Of a stretch of DNA of 64,000 nucleotides, positions 43,197 to 52,073 are shown in pieces. Position 1 is the first letter of the stretch; each line of letters begins with the position of its first letter. The notes beneath the pieces are model-generated. The model ran no database searches, was not told where the DNA came from, and was given only the letters and a program-made list of their open reading frames with translations. The DNA is from Streptomyces canus (GTDB lineage Bacteria; Actinomycetota; Actinomycetes; Streptomycetales; Streptomycetaceae), in the NCBI RefSeq assembly GCF_030815415.1, contig NZ_JAUSWW010000001.1, positions 6,262,001-6,326,000 of the forward strand, in the 5' to 3' direction. Made by a program: the position numbers and the translations under genes.

Positions 43197-44562
43197 CCGC
43201 GTCCAGCGCATGAGCCGCCCGCAGCACCAGATCGTCCCGGTGCCGGGCGGCCACGATCTGGAGCCCCACCGGCAGTCCGTCGCCGTCCACCCCCACCGGG
43301 ACGGACGCGGCCGGCTGCTGGGTCATGTTGAAGGGGTACGTGAACGGAGTCCACCCCGTCCACCGGCGATGCCCCGAGCCCTTCGGCACCTCCGCGCCCG
43401 CCTCGAAAGCCGTGATCGGCACCGTGGGCGTCACCAGCAGGTCGTACGACTCGTGGAAACGGCCCATCCGGCGCCCGAGATCCATGCGGACGTCGACCGC
43501 GGCGAGATAGTCCAGCGCGCTGTACCGCGCCCCCAGCCCGCAGATCTCCCGCAGCCCCGGATCGAGCAACTCCCGCTGATACGGCCCGAAATGCTGGGTC
43601 ACCCGAGCCGCCCCGCTGAACCACAGGGTGTGGAAGGCGTCCACCGGGTCGGTGAGGTCGGGGTCGGTCTCCTCGACGTACGCGCCGAGCCGGGCCAGGT
43701 GTTCCACCGCCCGCCGCACCGCCGCCGAGACCCCCGGCTGCACCCGCACCTGTCCGCCGAGGGAAGGGGAGTAGGCGATCCGCAGACCCCGTACGCCTTC
43801 CCGCAGAACACCCTGGTGGGAAACGGCACTTGGTCCCATTCCCGACCAGTCCCGCGCGTCCGGCGCCCCGATGACGTCCAGCATCAGCGCCGCGTCGGCC
43901 GCGTCCCGCGTCATCGGCCCCACATGCGCCAAGGTGCCGAACGCGCTCGCCGGATACAGCGGCACCCGACCGTACGTCGGTTTCAGCGCGAAGATCCCGC
44001 AGAAGGCCGCCGGGATGCGCACACTGCCTCCGCCGTCCGTGCCCAGCGCCAGCGGGCCCGCGCCGAGCGCCACGGCCGCCGCCGCGCCGCCGCTGGAACC
44101 GCCCGCGGTGCGTGAGGGGTCGTGCGGGTTGCGGGTGACCCCGGACAGCGGCGAGTCCGTGACACCCTTCCAGCCGAACTCAGGCGTCGTCGTCTTGCCC
44201 AGGAACACCGCGCCGTGCTCACGCAGCCGGGCCACGGAGGGCGCGTCCTCGTCCCAACGGCCCTTCTCCGACAGTGCCTTGGAGCCCTTCAGGGTCGGAG
44301 CGCCCCGCATCAGCAGGATGTCCTTCACCGTGACCGGCACCCCGTCGACCAGCCCCGCGGGCTCACCGCGCCGCCATCGGTCCGCCGACTCCCGGGCCTG
44401 CGCGAGCGCCTCCTCGGCGGTGATCCGAACGAACGCGTTCACCTCCGGCTGGATCCGCTCGGCCCGCTCCAGGGCCGCCCGGGTCACCTCGACGGGGCTG
44501 AACTCGCCCTTGCGGTAACCATCGACGAGCTGTACTGCGGTCAGTTCGGTGAGCTCTGTCAT
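43177..44562 (-). CDS. amidase-signature family hydrolase
   Basis: A 461-residue amidase. The Ser-cisSer-Lys triad is visible: Lys in PVTVKDILL (near 78), the glycine/serine motif RTAGGSSGGAAAAVALG (near 150-170; cis-Ser and nucleophile Ser in TDGGGSVRIPAAFCG). It hydrolyses an amide of unknown identity. ATG 44562; 32 bp downstream of the dehydrogenase gene on the same strand, so probably one operon. Confidence 0.9.
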   Translation of the reverse strand: MTELTELTAVQLVDGYRKGEFSPVEVTRAALERAERIQPEVNAFVRITAEEALAQARESADRWRRGEPAGLVDGVPVTVKDILLMRGAPTLKGSKALSEKGRWDEDAPSVARLREHGAVFLGKTTTPEFGWKGVTDSPLSGVTRNPHDPSRTAGGSSGGAAAAVALGAGPLALGTDGGGSVRIPAAFCGIFALKPTYGRVPLYPASAFGTLAHVGPMTRDAADAALMLDVIGAPDARDWSGMGPSAVSHQGVLREGVRGLRIAYSPSLGGQVRVQPGVSAAVRRAVEHLARLGAYVEETDPDLTDPVDAFHTLWFSGAARVTQHFGPYQRELLDPGLREICGLGARYSALDYLAAVDVRMDLGRRMGRFHESYDLLVTPTVPITAFEAGAEVPKGSGHRRWTGWTPFTYPFNMTQQPAASVPVGVDGDGLPVGLQIVAARHRDDLVLRAAHALDAVTPSGS

Positions 44563-44594
44563 CCGCCCCTCCGGCTCTCTGTGACATGGCGCCG

Positions 44595-45542
44595 TCAGTG
44601 CCCCGGTACGTATCCGCGCTTCTTGTCGACCACGTTCAGCAGCGGCTTGCCCGCCGCCCAGCGGTCGTACAACTCCAGGAACTGCGAGCCGAGTTCCTCC
44701 CGCCAGCCGATCGTGTCGCCGCTCATGTGCGGGGACACGATCAGATCCGGTACCTGCCACAACGGGCTGTCGGGGCCGAGGGGTTCGTGCGCGAAGACAT
44801 CCAGCGCCGCACCCGCGATCCACCGCTTGCGCAGCGCGTCCGCCAGGTCGTCCTCGACGACTAGCCGGCCACGCCCGACGTTCACGAAGCGCGCCGACGG
44901 CTGCATCACCCCGAACCGCCGGGAGTCGAACATCCCGTACGTCTGCTCGGTCAGCGGCGCCGCCGCGATCACCCAGTCCGCGCGGGCGATCAGCCGGTCC
45001 AGGTCGCCCGGGCCGTGGATGCCGGTGCGCGGGGTACGGCCGACGACGGCCGTGGTGATCTCAAGTGCCTTGAGCGTGCGGGCGATCGTCCGCCCGATGG
45101 GCCCCGAACCGACGATCACCGCCCGCGTCCCCGCCACCCGCCGCGACTCCCGGTGCCGCCACACGCCCTCCCGCTGGAAGTCCAGCGTCCGGGGCAGATC
45201 CTTCGCCATCGCGAGAACGAGAGCGGCGACGTACTCCGCGATGGGCTGGTCGAAGACGCCGCGCGCATTGGTCACCACCGTGTCGGACGCGGCGAGTTCG
45301 GGGCACATCAGATGGTCCACACCCGCACTCGCCGTATGCACCCAGCGCGGCCGGGGCCCCTCACCCGGCCAGGCCGCGCGCACCGCGTGGGAAGTGAAGT
45401 CCCAGACCAGCAGGACATCGGCGTACGGCAGCCGTTCGGCCAGCGCCGACGCGTCCGTGTGCTCGACGCGGGCGCGGCCGGTGAGACTGCCGAGGCGGGG
45501 GAGGGGATCGGCGTCCAGGACGAGAAGGGTGGGGGCGGTCAT
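44595..45542 (-). CDS. D-2-hydroxyacid dehydrogenase
   Basis: A 315-residue NAD-dependent dehydrogenase. GSGPIGRTIARTL (nucleotide motif GxGxxG, near 140), catalytic Arg in NVGRGRLV, Glu in DVFAHEPL, and His in SPHMSGDT. ATG 45542. It probably interconverts a 2-oxo acid and 2-hydroxy acid in the catabolic route shared with the amidase and isomerases around it. Confidence 0.9.
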   Translation of the reverse strand: MTAPTLLVLDADPLPRLGSLTGRARVEHTDASALAERLPYADVLLVWDFTSHAVRAAWPGEGPRPRWVHTASAGVDHLMCPELAASDTVVTNARGVFDQPIAEYVAALVLAMAKDLPRTLDFQREGVWRHRESRRVAGTRAVIVGSGPIGRTIARTLKALEITTAVVGRTPRTGIHGPGDLDRLIARADWVIAAAPLTEQTYGMFDSRRFGVMQPSARFVNVGRGRLVVEDDLADALRKRWIAGAALDVFAHEPLGPDSPLWQVPDLIVSPHMSGDTIGWREELGSQFLELYDRWAAGKPLLNVVDKKRGYVPGH

Positions 45543-45674
45543 CCGAAGCCGTTCCTCCACAGGCGTCTGACATGCGCGGATTGACCACGCTCGCACCCGA
45601 ACCTACCTTCGTCAACACGGGCGCGCGTACGGTCCGTTGTCCCCCCGTCTCTCACCGTGAGGCCGGTGCCTGCC

Positions 45675-46475
45675 ATGGACCTCTCCTTTCTTGGTGGACC
45701 GCGCCCCCAGCGCGGTGTAGGTGTCGTCGCCCCCTTCGACTTCGCGCTGGACCGCGAGCTGTGGCGCTGGGTCCCCGACGAGGTGTCGCTCCATCTGACC
45801 CGCACGCCGTACGTCCCCGTCGAGGTCAGCCTCGACCTGGCCCGTCTCGTCAGTGAGCACGAGACACTGCACGACGCGGTACGCACCCTGAACGCCATCA
45901 CGCCCGAGGTCGTCGCCTACGCCTGCACCTCCGGCAGCTTCGTCGGCGGGGTCGCCGGGGAGCGGGCGATGTGCGAGGCGATGACGAGGGCGGGCGCGGT
46001 GCCGTCCGTGACGACTTCCGGCGCACTTCTGGAGGCGCTGATCGACCTCGGCGTACACCGTGTCGCCCTGGTGACGCCGTACACCGTGTCGGTGACCCGG
46101 GCCCTGGAGGAGTACGTCGCCGAGGCGGGCATCGCGGTCACCGGCTGCGCCTTCATGGGCCTGACCAGGCACATCTGGAAGGTCCCGTACCGGGAGGTCG
46201 TCGCCATGGCCCACAAGGCCGTCCGCCACAGCGCCGACGCGCTGTTCATCAGCTGCACCAACCTCCCGACCTACGACATCATCCCGCAACTGGAGGCGGA
46301 ACTGCGCATCCCGGTGCTCTCGGCCAACCAGGTCACGATGTGGGCGGCGCTGCGCCGACTGGGTACCCGGGCAGTAGGGCCGTACCAGGCGCTGGTCGAT
46401 CCGGCGGCACGGTCCGGCCCCGTGTTCCCGCAAGAGAAGCAGCCGAAAGAAGAGCAGCAGGAAGGCTGGTCATGA
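45675..46475 (+). CDS. maleate cis-trans isomerase / Asp-Glu racemase family protein (two-cysteine)
   Basis: A 266-residue enzyme of the aspartate/glutamate racemase superfamily, maleate-isomerase branch. Both catalytic cysteines are present: first in YACTSGSFVGG, second in ISCTNLPTYD. Members isomerise maleate or racemise or decarboxylate malonates through the paired cysteines. ATG 45675. Overlaps its paralogue by four bases. Confidence 0.87.
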   Translation: MDLSFLGGPRPQRGVGVVAPFDFALDRELWRWVPDEVSLHLTRTPYVPVEVSLDLARLVSEHETLHDAVRTLNAITPEVVAYACTSGSFVGGVAGERAMCEAMTRAGAVPSVTTSGALLEALIDLGVHRVALVTPYTVSVTRALEEYVAEAGIAVTGCAFMGLTRHIWKVPYREVVAMAHKAVRHSADALFISCTNLPTYDIIPQLEAELRIPVLSANQVTMWAALRRLGTRAVGPYQALVDPAARSGPVFPQEKQPKEEQQEGWS

Positions 46476-47203
46476 CCGCACTCGGATTTCTCTACCCCGG
46501 CCACTCCGCCGAGGACGACTATCCGCGCATCGAGCAGCTCCTGGGCAGCGACGTCCGCCTCGACGTGGTCCACACCGACATCGGCGAGGACGCCCACCGA
46601 CCCGACGCCCTGCGCCGCATGGGCTCCGCCGAACGGCTCGCGGCGGGTGTCGGGGAACTGCGCATGGCGGGCGCCGAGTCCGTGGTGTGGGCCTGCACCA
46701 GCGGCAGTTTCGTCTACGGCTGGGAGGGCGCCCACGAGCAGGTGCGCAGCCTCGCCCGTACGGCGGGCCTGCCGGCTTCCTCCACCTCCTTCGCCTTCGT
46801 GCACGCGGCCCGGGAGATCGGGGCGCGCCGGGTCGCGGTCGGGGCGACCTACCCGGACGACGTGGCGGCACTGTTCGCGGAGTTCCTGCGGGCGGGCGGC
46901 CTGGAGGTCACCGGTGTGAAGGGCGCCGGGATCATCACGGCGGCCGAGGTCGGCACCTGGGGCGAGAAGGAGGTCTTCGCCCTGGCGAGGTCGGCCGACA
47001 CACCCGACGCTGATGTGATCCTCCTCCCGGACACGGCCCTGCACACCGCCGCCCACCTCCCCGCCCTGGAGAAGGAACTCGGCAAACCGGTCCTCACCGC
47101 CAACCAGGTCACGGTCTGGGAGGGCCTGCGCCTGACCGACCGCAGGGTCAACGCACCGAGCCTGGGCTCCCTGTTCACGAAGGAACCGATCGTCCAGGTG
47201 TAG
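46472..47203 (+). CDS. maleate-isomerase family paralogue lacking the second cysteine
   Basis: A 243-residue paralogue of the upstream protein. The first cysteine motif is kept (WACTSGSFVYG), but where the partner has ISCTNLPTYD this protein has LLPDTALHTAA, so the second cysteine is replaced by Asp/Thr. It therefore cannot run the two-base racemase mechanism by itself. ATG 46472 overlaps the upstream stop (ATGA). It may be a subunit of a heteromer or catalyse a one-cysteine reaction such as decarboxylation. Confidence 0.85.
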   Translation: MTALGFLYPGHSAEDDYPRIEQLLGSDVRLDVVHTDIGEDAHRPDALRRMGSAERLAAGVGELRMAGAESVVWACTSGSFVYGWEGAHEQVRSLARTAGLPASSTSFAFVHAAREIGARRVAVGATYPDDVAALFAEFLRAGGLEVTGVKGAGIITAAEVGTWGEKEVFALARSADTPDADVILLPDTALHTAAHLPALEKELGKPVLTANQVTVWEGLRLTDRRVNAPSLGSLFTKEPIVQV

Positions 47204-47221
47204 GCCCCGTCTCGCTGGTTG

Positions 47222-47310
47222 GTCAGCCCCTCCGGCGTTTGAGGAGCGGGGGTCCAGGGGGCAGCGCCCCCTGGAGCGGGGTCGAAGGGGCGGCAGCCCC
47301 TGGGGATGGG
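47222..47310. repeat. Streptomyces palindromic extragenic repeat
   Basis: CAGCCCCTCCGGCGTTTGAG is followed by nested hairpins TCCAGGGGGC/GCCCCCTGGA and GGGGC/GCCCC. This element, in variants, is scattered through Streptomyces genomes at gene ends. It follows the isomerase operon and probably terminates it. Confidence 0.75.
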
Positions 47311-47407
47311 AACGGGTAAGGGCGGCGGGGGCGAAGGAATAACCGGAGCCACCCTCCTGTTACACGCCGAAGGACAGCGCACGGCACCCACCACAGGAGG
47401 CACCACA

Positions 47408-48496
47408 GTGACGGCAGACGAGATTCGGGGAACGATCCACGGCACCGCCCCCGTCCCCCTCTCCGTACTGGACCTGGTCACCGTCGGCGCCGGCCGCACC
47501 GCCACGGACGCACTGCGCACCAGCGTCGACCTGGCCAAGCTGACGGAGTCCCGCGGCTTCCACCGCTACTGGGTCGCCGAACACCACTCCATGCCGGGCG
47601 TCGCCTCCTCGTCCCCCGCCGTGATCCTCGCCCACCTCGCCGCCCACACCACCCGCATCCGCCTCGGCTCGGGCGGCGTCATGCTGCCCAACCACGCCCC
47701 GCTGGTGATCGCGGAGCAGTTCGGCACCCTGGAGGCGATGGCCCCGGGCCGCGTAGACCTGGGCCTCGGCCGCGCCCCCGGCACCGACGGCGCCACGGCA
47801 GCGGCCCTGCGCCGCAGCGAACGCCTCAACGAGGGCGCCGACGACTTCCCCGAGCAGCTCGTCGAGCTGACCCGCTTCCTGGACGACGACTTCCCCGACG
47901 GCCACCCCTACCGCCGTATCCACGCGGTCCCCGGCCCCATCCAGTCGACGTCCCCCGGCGGCGTCCAGTCCCCGCACCGCCCCCCGATCTGGCTCCTCGG
48001 CTCCTCCGGCTTCAGCGCCCGCCTCGCCGCCACCCTCGGCCTGCCGTTCGCCTTCGCCCACCACTTCTCGGCGCAGAACACCGTCCCGGCCCTGGACCTC
48101 TACCGCGAGTCCTTCCGCCCGAGCGCGGTCCTGAAGGAGCCGTACGCCCTCATCGGCGTCTCCGCCCTCGCCACGGTCGACGAGAAGGAGGCCCGCCGCC
48201 AGGTCCTCGCCGCGAGCCTCAACATGGTCCGGCTGCGCACCGGCCGCCCCGGCCTCGTCCCCACCCCCGAGGAGGCCGAGGCCTACGACTTCAGCCCCAT
48301 GGAACGCGACTTCATCACGTCCTGGAACGCCAACGTGATCCACGGCTCGGTGGACGAGGTCCGCGCCGGCCTGGACGACCTCCAGAAGCGCACGGGCGCC
48401 GACGAGCTCATGCTCACCTCCCACGCCCACAGCGCGGAGCTGCGTCTGCGCAGCTACGAACTGATCGCCGACGCCTACGGGTTGCCGGCGGTCTGA
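47408..48496 (+). CDS. LLM-class (luciferase-like) flavin-dependent oxidoreductase
   Basis: A 362-residue TIM-barrel flavoprotein (PLSVLDLVTVGAG near the N-terminus; YWVAEHHSMPGVASSSPAVILAHLAAHT; LGSGGVMLPNHAPLVIAEQFG). Group 1 luciferase-like monooxygenase family (YhbW-type). GTG 47408 follows an AGGAGG site. The last 22 bp overlap the convergent cdgA gene. Substrate unknown. Confidence 0.9.
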   Translation: MTADEIRGTIHGTAPVPLSVLDLVTVGAGRTATDALRTSVDLAKLTESRGFHRYWVAEHHSMPGVASSSPAVILAHLAAHTTRIRLGSGGVMLPNHAPLVIAEQFGTLEAMAPGRVDLGLGRAPGTDGATAAALRRSERLNEGADDFPEQLVELTRFLDDDFPDGHPYRRIHAVPGPIQSTSPGGVQSPHRPPIWLLGSSGFSARLAATLGLPFAFAHHFSAQNTVPALDLYRESFRPSAVLKEPYALIGVSALATVDEKEARRQVLAASLNMVRLRTGRPGLVPTPEEAEAYDFSPMERDFITSWNANVIHGSVDEVRAGLDDLQKRTGADELMLTSHAHSAELRLRSYELIADAYGLPAV

Positions 48497-50292
48497 CCGC
48501 TCATCAACTCGGAGATACGATCCGGCGCCACCGGCCGCGAGTACAGCCACCCCTGGCCGGTGTCGCAGCCGATGCGGCGCAGCCGGGAGGCCTGGGCCGA
48601 GGTCTCGACGCACTCCGCGGTGACGGTGAGACCCAGCCGGTGGGCCAGCTGGATCATCGCCTCCACGACGACCTCGTCGGCCGGGTTGGGCGGGGCGCCC
48701 GTGCCCTCGTACTGGAAGCCCCTCACGAAGGAGCCGTCCAGCTTCAGGACCGCGACCGGGAGGCGGCTGAGGTAGGCGAGGTTGGAGTAGCCGGTGCCGA
48801 AGTCGTCGATGGCGATGTGGACGCCCATGTCGCTGAGGGCCTGGAGCGCCTGGAGGGGGCGGCCGGCGGAGCCCATGACCGCCGACTCCGTCAGCTCCAG
48901 CTGCAAAAGGCCCGGGGCCAGGCCCGTCTCCGCGAGGATCTCGGCGACGTCCTCGACGAGGTCGGAGTCCCAGACCTGGCGGACCGCGACGTTCACGCTG
49001 ACGAAGATCGGCGGCTCGCCGGGATGGTCCAGCTGCCACTGCCGCGCCTGACGGCAGGCGGTGGCCAGCACCCAGCGGCCGAGCTGAACGATCGAACCGT
49101 CCTCCTCGGCCAATCCGATGAACCGATTCGGCGTCAGCATGCCGAACTGCGGGTGGTTCCAGCGGACCAGCGCCTCGACGCCCCGCAGACGGCCGTCCTC
49201 CATGCCGACCAGCGGCTGGTACTCGAGCGTGAACTCACCGCGCTCGATGGCCGGCCGGAGCGTGGAGGCGAGCGCCTGGCGGGTCATCCGGTGGGCGTTG
49301 CGCTCCGGGTCGAAGAGCGTCCAGCGGGCCTTGCCGTCGGCCTTCGCCCAGTACAGCGTCGTGTCGGCGGCCTGGACCAGGGCGGTGGGAGTGGTGCCGG
49401 CCGCGTGCCGTTCCACGACGCCGATCGACGCGGAGACCGAGAGCCGGCGCCCGGAGATGTCGAAGGGCGCCTGGATCGCCTTCAGGACGGCCTCGGCGAG
49501 GTCCGCCAGCTGGTCGGTGCCGGTGGAGTCCTCGACGAGCAAGGCGAATTCGTCGCCGCCCAGTCGGGCCACCAGCGGTGCGCTGCCCCGGGTGAGGCCC
49601 GCCTCGTCGGCACAGCGGGTCAGCCGTTCCGCCACCGCCGCCAGCAGCCGGTCGCCGACACGGTGGCCGAGGGTGTCGTTGATCGCCTTGAATCCGTCGA
49701 GGTCGAGATAGCAGAGCCCGATCCGCCCGGTGCCGCCCTGCGCGTACGACTCCACCTCCAGCGCGGCCGACAGGCGCTCGAAGAACAGGGTCCGGTTGGG
49801 CAGCCGGGTCACCGGGTCGTGCATCTGCAAGTGCCGCAGCCGGGCCTGGAGTTCGCGCTGCGTGCTGATGTCGGCGAGGGACAGCAGCACGCCGGGCTCA
49901 CCCGTGCCCAGCGGCGCCACCGTCACCTGCACCCATACGGACTGGCCGTCGGGATGCTTGAGTCGGCGGGTGCACCGCAGCCTGGCCTGCCGGCCGCGCA
50001 ACACTTTCTGGTACGCGTGCCAGGTCCGCGCGTCCGAGGCCAGATCCACCAGCTCGGCGGCGACCTGCCCGGCCAGCGCCTCGGGCACGCTGCCGAGGAG
50101 TTCGCCCAGCGTCTCGTTGGCGCCGACGACCAGACCCTCGCGGTCCACGACGGCCATGGCCAGCGGCGCGGCCGCGAACGCCGATTGGTACGTCGGGGGT
50201 TCCGTACGAGGAGACGCACTGAAGTCACTGTCTGTGACGACCGCCCGGTCGAGATCTGCCGCGGGCGCCGGCCCTTCGGAGGTTCCGCTCAC
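48475..50292 (-). CDS. cdgA: PAS-GGDEF-EAL cyclic-di-GMP protein, CdgA-like
   Basis: A 605-residue bifunctional c-di-GMP enzyme. The PAS domain lies at about 30-145, GGDEF at about 155-315 with intact RLGGDEFALL, and EAL at about 330-590 with VEALVRWNH, LELTESAVM, IDDFGTGYSNLAYL, AECVET. Both active sites look intact. It matches S. coelicolor CdgA (SCO2817, recalled), a diguanylate cyclase under BldD control that delays development. GTG 50292 has GGGAG 6 nt upstream and is preferred over a frame 46 codons longer. A BldD-like site lies about 170 bp upstream. Confidence 0.88.
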   Translation of the reverse strand: MSGTSEGPAPAADLDRAVVTDSDFSASPRTEPPTYQSAFAAAPLAMAVVDREGLVVGANETLGELLGSVPEALAGQVAAELVDLASDARTWHAYQKVLRGRQARLRCTRRLKHPDGQSVWVQVTVAPLGTGEPGVLLSLADISTQRELQARLRHLQMHDPVTRLPNRTLFFERLSAALEVESYAQGGTGRIGLCYLDLDGFKAINDTLGHRVGDRLLAAVAERLTRCADEAGLTRGSAPLVARLGGDEFALLVEDSTGTDQLADLAEAVLKAIQAPFDISGRRLSVSASIGVVERHAAGTTPTALVQAADTTLYWAKADGKARWTLFDPERNAHRMTRQALASTLRPAIERGEFTLEYQPLVGMEDGRLRGVEALVRWNHPQFGMLTPNRFIGLAEEDGSIVQLGRWVLATACRQARQWQLDHPGEPPIFVSVNVAVRQVWDSDLVEDVAEILAETGLAPGLLQLELTESAVMGSAGRPLQALQALSDMGVHIAIDDFGTGYSNLAYLSRLPVAVLKLDGSFVRGFQYEGTGAPPNPADEVVVEAMIQLAHRLGLTVTAECVETSAQASRLRRIGCDTGQGWLYSRPVAPDRISELMSGQTAGNP

Positions 50293-50604
50293 CGTTCGCT
50301 CCCGCAGTGCACTCGATCTCTGTCCGTGCAGGAAAGTGTGCCGATCATAGAGGCTGGCCCCCACCCCTTCCAGCCACCGTCCGGTGTCCCGGAACAACCG
50401 GCCCTTCTGGCAGATCGTTTCTGCCCGCACCTGGACGGCTTGTTGGGGCGCCCGACCAGGTGTGACGTTCCGTGAGCGATTCGGGGTGTCGCTTCTGATG
50501 GTTCTTTGCCGTACTCACTCGTCTGGTGCAGACAAACAGGGCGTAGTACGACAATCTCACACAGGCTGGGTGCGGTGTCCCGCGAACCGCACCCGGAGGT
50601 CTCT
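50293..50604. other. 312-bp divergent promoter region of cdgA and M6 protease
   Basis: No gene. Lower GC than its surroundings. Holds the BldD-like site at 50462 and, to the right, the leader of the protease with a GGAGG site at 50595. Confidence 0.6.
50462..50476. promoter_or_regulatory. BldD-binding site candidate
   Basis: GTGACGTTCCGTGAG fits the outer positions of the BldD 15-mer (nTnACn...nGTnAn) exactly but differs in the central CWG. Located in the cdgA/protease divergent region. BldD control of cdgA is known in S. coelicolor. Confidence 0.5.
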
Positions 50605-51858
50605 GTGCCGCGCCCTTTCCAGCGCCCTCGACTGCGCAGCACCGCGGCCTTGTTCACCACCATGTCGGCTTTGGCCGCCACCTCTCTCATCACCGGTCCG
50701 TCGGCCGCCGAACCCTTCTCGGCCGAACCCTGTGCCCTGACCCGCACTCAGGCCCACCACTCCGAGGGTCTGGACACCTGGAACACCGCCTATCCGCGCC
50801 CGGCCCGCGCGCTGGACGCGGTGATGGTGTTCCTGTCCTTCCCGGACGCGACCCCGCGCACCACGCCCGACGAACTGGCCGCCGACCACTTCCCGGCCAC
50901 CAGCCGCTTCTTCGAGCAGGCCTCCTACGGCAAGTTCACGCTGCGTCCGCATCCGCTGCGGCAGTGGATCCGGATGCCGCAGCCGTCCACGGCGTACGCC
51001 ATACAGCGCGACTGGAGCGCGTCCCGGCGCGCCGCCTATCTGCGCGACGCGCTGACCGCGGTGGACGGGCTGGTGGATTTCTCCCGATACGACGTCGTCT
51101 ACTTCGTCGCCGATCCGGACGCGCCCGGCGTGGACTCCGACGCGACGAAGGTCGTCAACCTGGACGTCCCGCTGCGGGCCGACGGCGCGGACATCCGCCG
51201 GGTCGTCACGGTCTTCGAGCGGCATCCGCCGGACCGGCTGGTGCTCGCCCATGAGACCGGTCATGTCTTCGACCTGCCCGATCTCTACCACCGCCCCGTG
51301 GACGGCAAGGGCGACTGGGACACGTTCGTCGGCGACTGGGACCTGATGGGCAGCCAGTTCGGACTGTCGCCGGATCTGTTCGCCTGGCACAAGTGGAAGC
51401 TGGGCTGGCTGGAGTCGCGGCAGGTGGCGTGTGTGCGGGGCTCGACACGGCTGACGCTGGAGCCGCTCGGTGCGGGTGCGGGTGCGGGTGCCGGTACGGC
51501 CGGGGCGGCTTCCTTCGGGCTGGGGCGCGGCACCAAGCTGGCGGTGGTCAGGACCGGGCCCGACAGCGCCCTCGGCTTCGAGGCGCGCGGTGCGGTCGGC
51601 AACGACACGGCGACCTGCCGCGAGGGCGTGCTCGTCTACCGCGTGAACGCCGGCTCCCCGTCCGGCGGCGGCCCGGTCCAGGTCCTCGACGCCCACCCCC
51701 GCACCGAGGCCTGCTGGGAGACCTCGGTCTACCCACCCCTCGCAGACGCCCCCGTCGCCCTCGGCGAAAGCTTCACGGTGCCGGGCACAGGCGTACGGGT
51801 GGATGTGGAGGGCCGGACGGCTTCGGGGCAATGGACGGTGCGGATCGCGACCCGGTGA
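50605..51858 (+). CDS. secreted M6-type (immune inhibitor A-like) metalloprotease
   Basis: A 417-residue exported zinc protease. Signal peptide 1-35 (ending SAAEP); catalytic HETGH at 216-220 with following DLPDLYH; GDWDLMGSQFGLSPDLFAWHKWKLGWL is the Met-turn region typical of M6. A GAGAGAG tract (near residue 290, from a GCGGGT microsatellite) separates a C-terminal beta domain. GTG 50605 follows CGGAGG. It shares the divergent region with cdgA and may share BldD control. Confidence 0.88.
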   Translation: MPRPFQRPRLRSTAALFTTMSALAATSLITGPSAAEPFSAEPCALTRTQAHHSEGLDTWNTAYPRPARALDAVMVFLSFPDATPRTTPDELAADHFPATSRFFEQASYGKFTLRPHPLRQWIRMPQPSTAYAIQRDWSASRRAAYLRDALTAVDGLVDFSRYDVVYFVADPDAPGVDSDATKVVNLDVPLRADGADIRRVVTVFERHPPDRLVLAHETGHVFDLPDLYHRPVDGKGDWDTFVGDWDLMGSQFGLSPDLFAWHKWKLGWLESRQVACVRGSTRLTLEPLGAGAGAGAGTAGAASFGLGRGTKLAVVRTGPDSALGFEARGAVGNDTATCREGVLVYRVNAGSPSGGGPVQVLDAHPRTEACWETSVYPPLADAPVALGESFTVPGTGVRVDVEGRTASGQWTVRIATR

Positions 51859-51901
51859 GCTCCCGGGCGACGGCCACTGCGGCCGGCCGAAAGGGGGTGT
51901 G

Positions 51902-51991
51902 GGTGGCGGAGCCCCCACCACGCGCGGCGAAGCCGCGCAGAAATGACGACAGCGAGGCCGGTTCGCGCTTTCCGCGAACATGCCTCGCTGT
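51902..51991. terminator. hairpin cluster after the protease and tRNA-Lys
   Basis: GCGCGGC-GAA-GCCGCGC near 51920-51936 is a Streptomyces-type palindromic repeat. ACAGCGAGGC (51949) pairs with GCCTCGCTGT (to 51991), enclosing GTTCGCG/CGCGAAC, and is the terminator of the minus-strand tRNA-Lys. Confidence 0.75.
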
Positions 51992-51999
51992 CGGTGTCG

Positions 52000-52073
52000 T
52001 GCGCCGCCAGGGACTCGAACCCCGGACCCGCTGATTAAGAGTCAGCTGCTCTAACCAACTGAGCTAGCGGCGC
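52000..52073 (-). tRNA. tRNA-Lys (anticodon CUU), copy 3
   Basis: Identical to the copies at 30316 and 36876, no encoded CCA. Unlike them it has no half-tRNA repeats. Its first 10 nt overlap the last codons of the upstream Prim-Pol-like gene. Confidence 0.97.
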
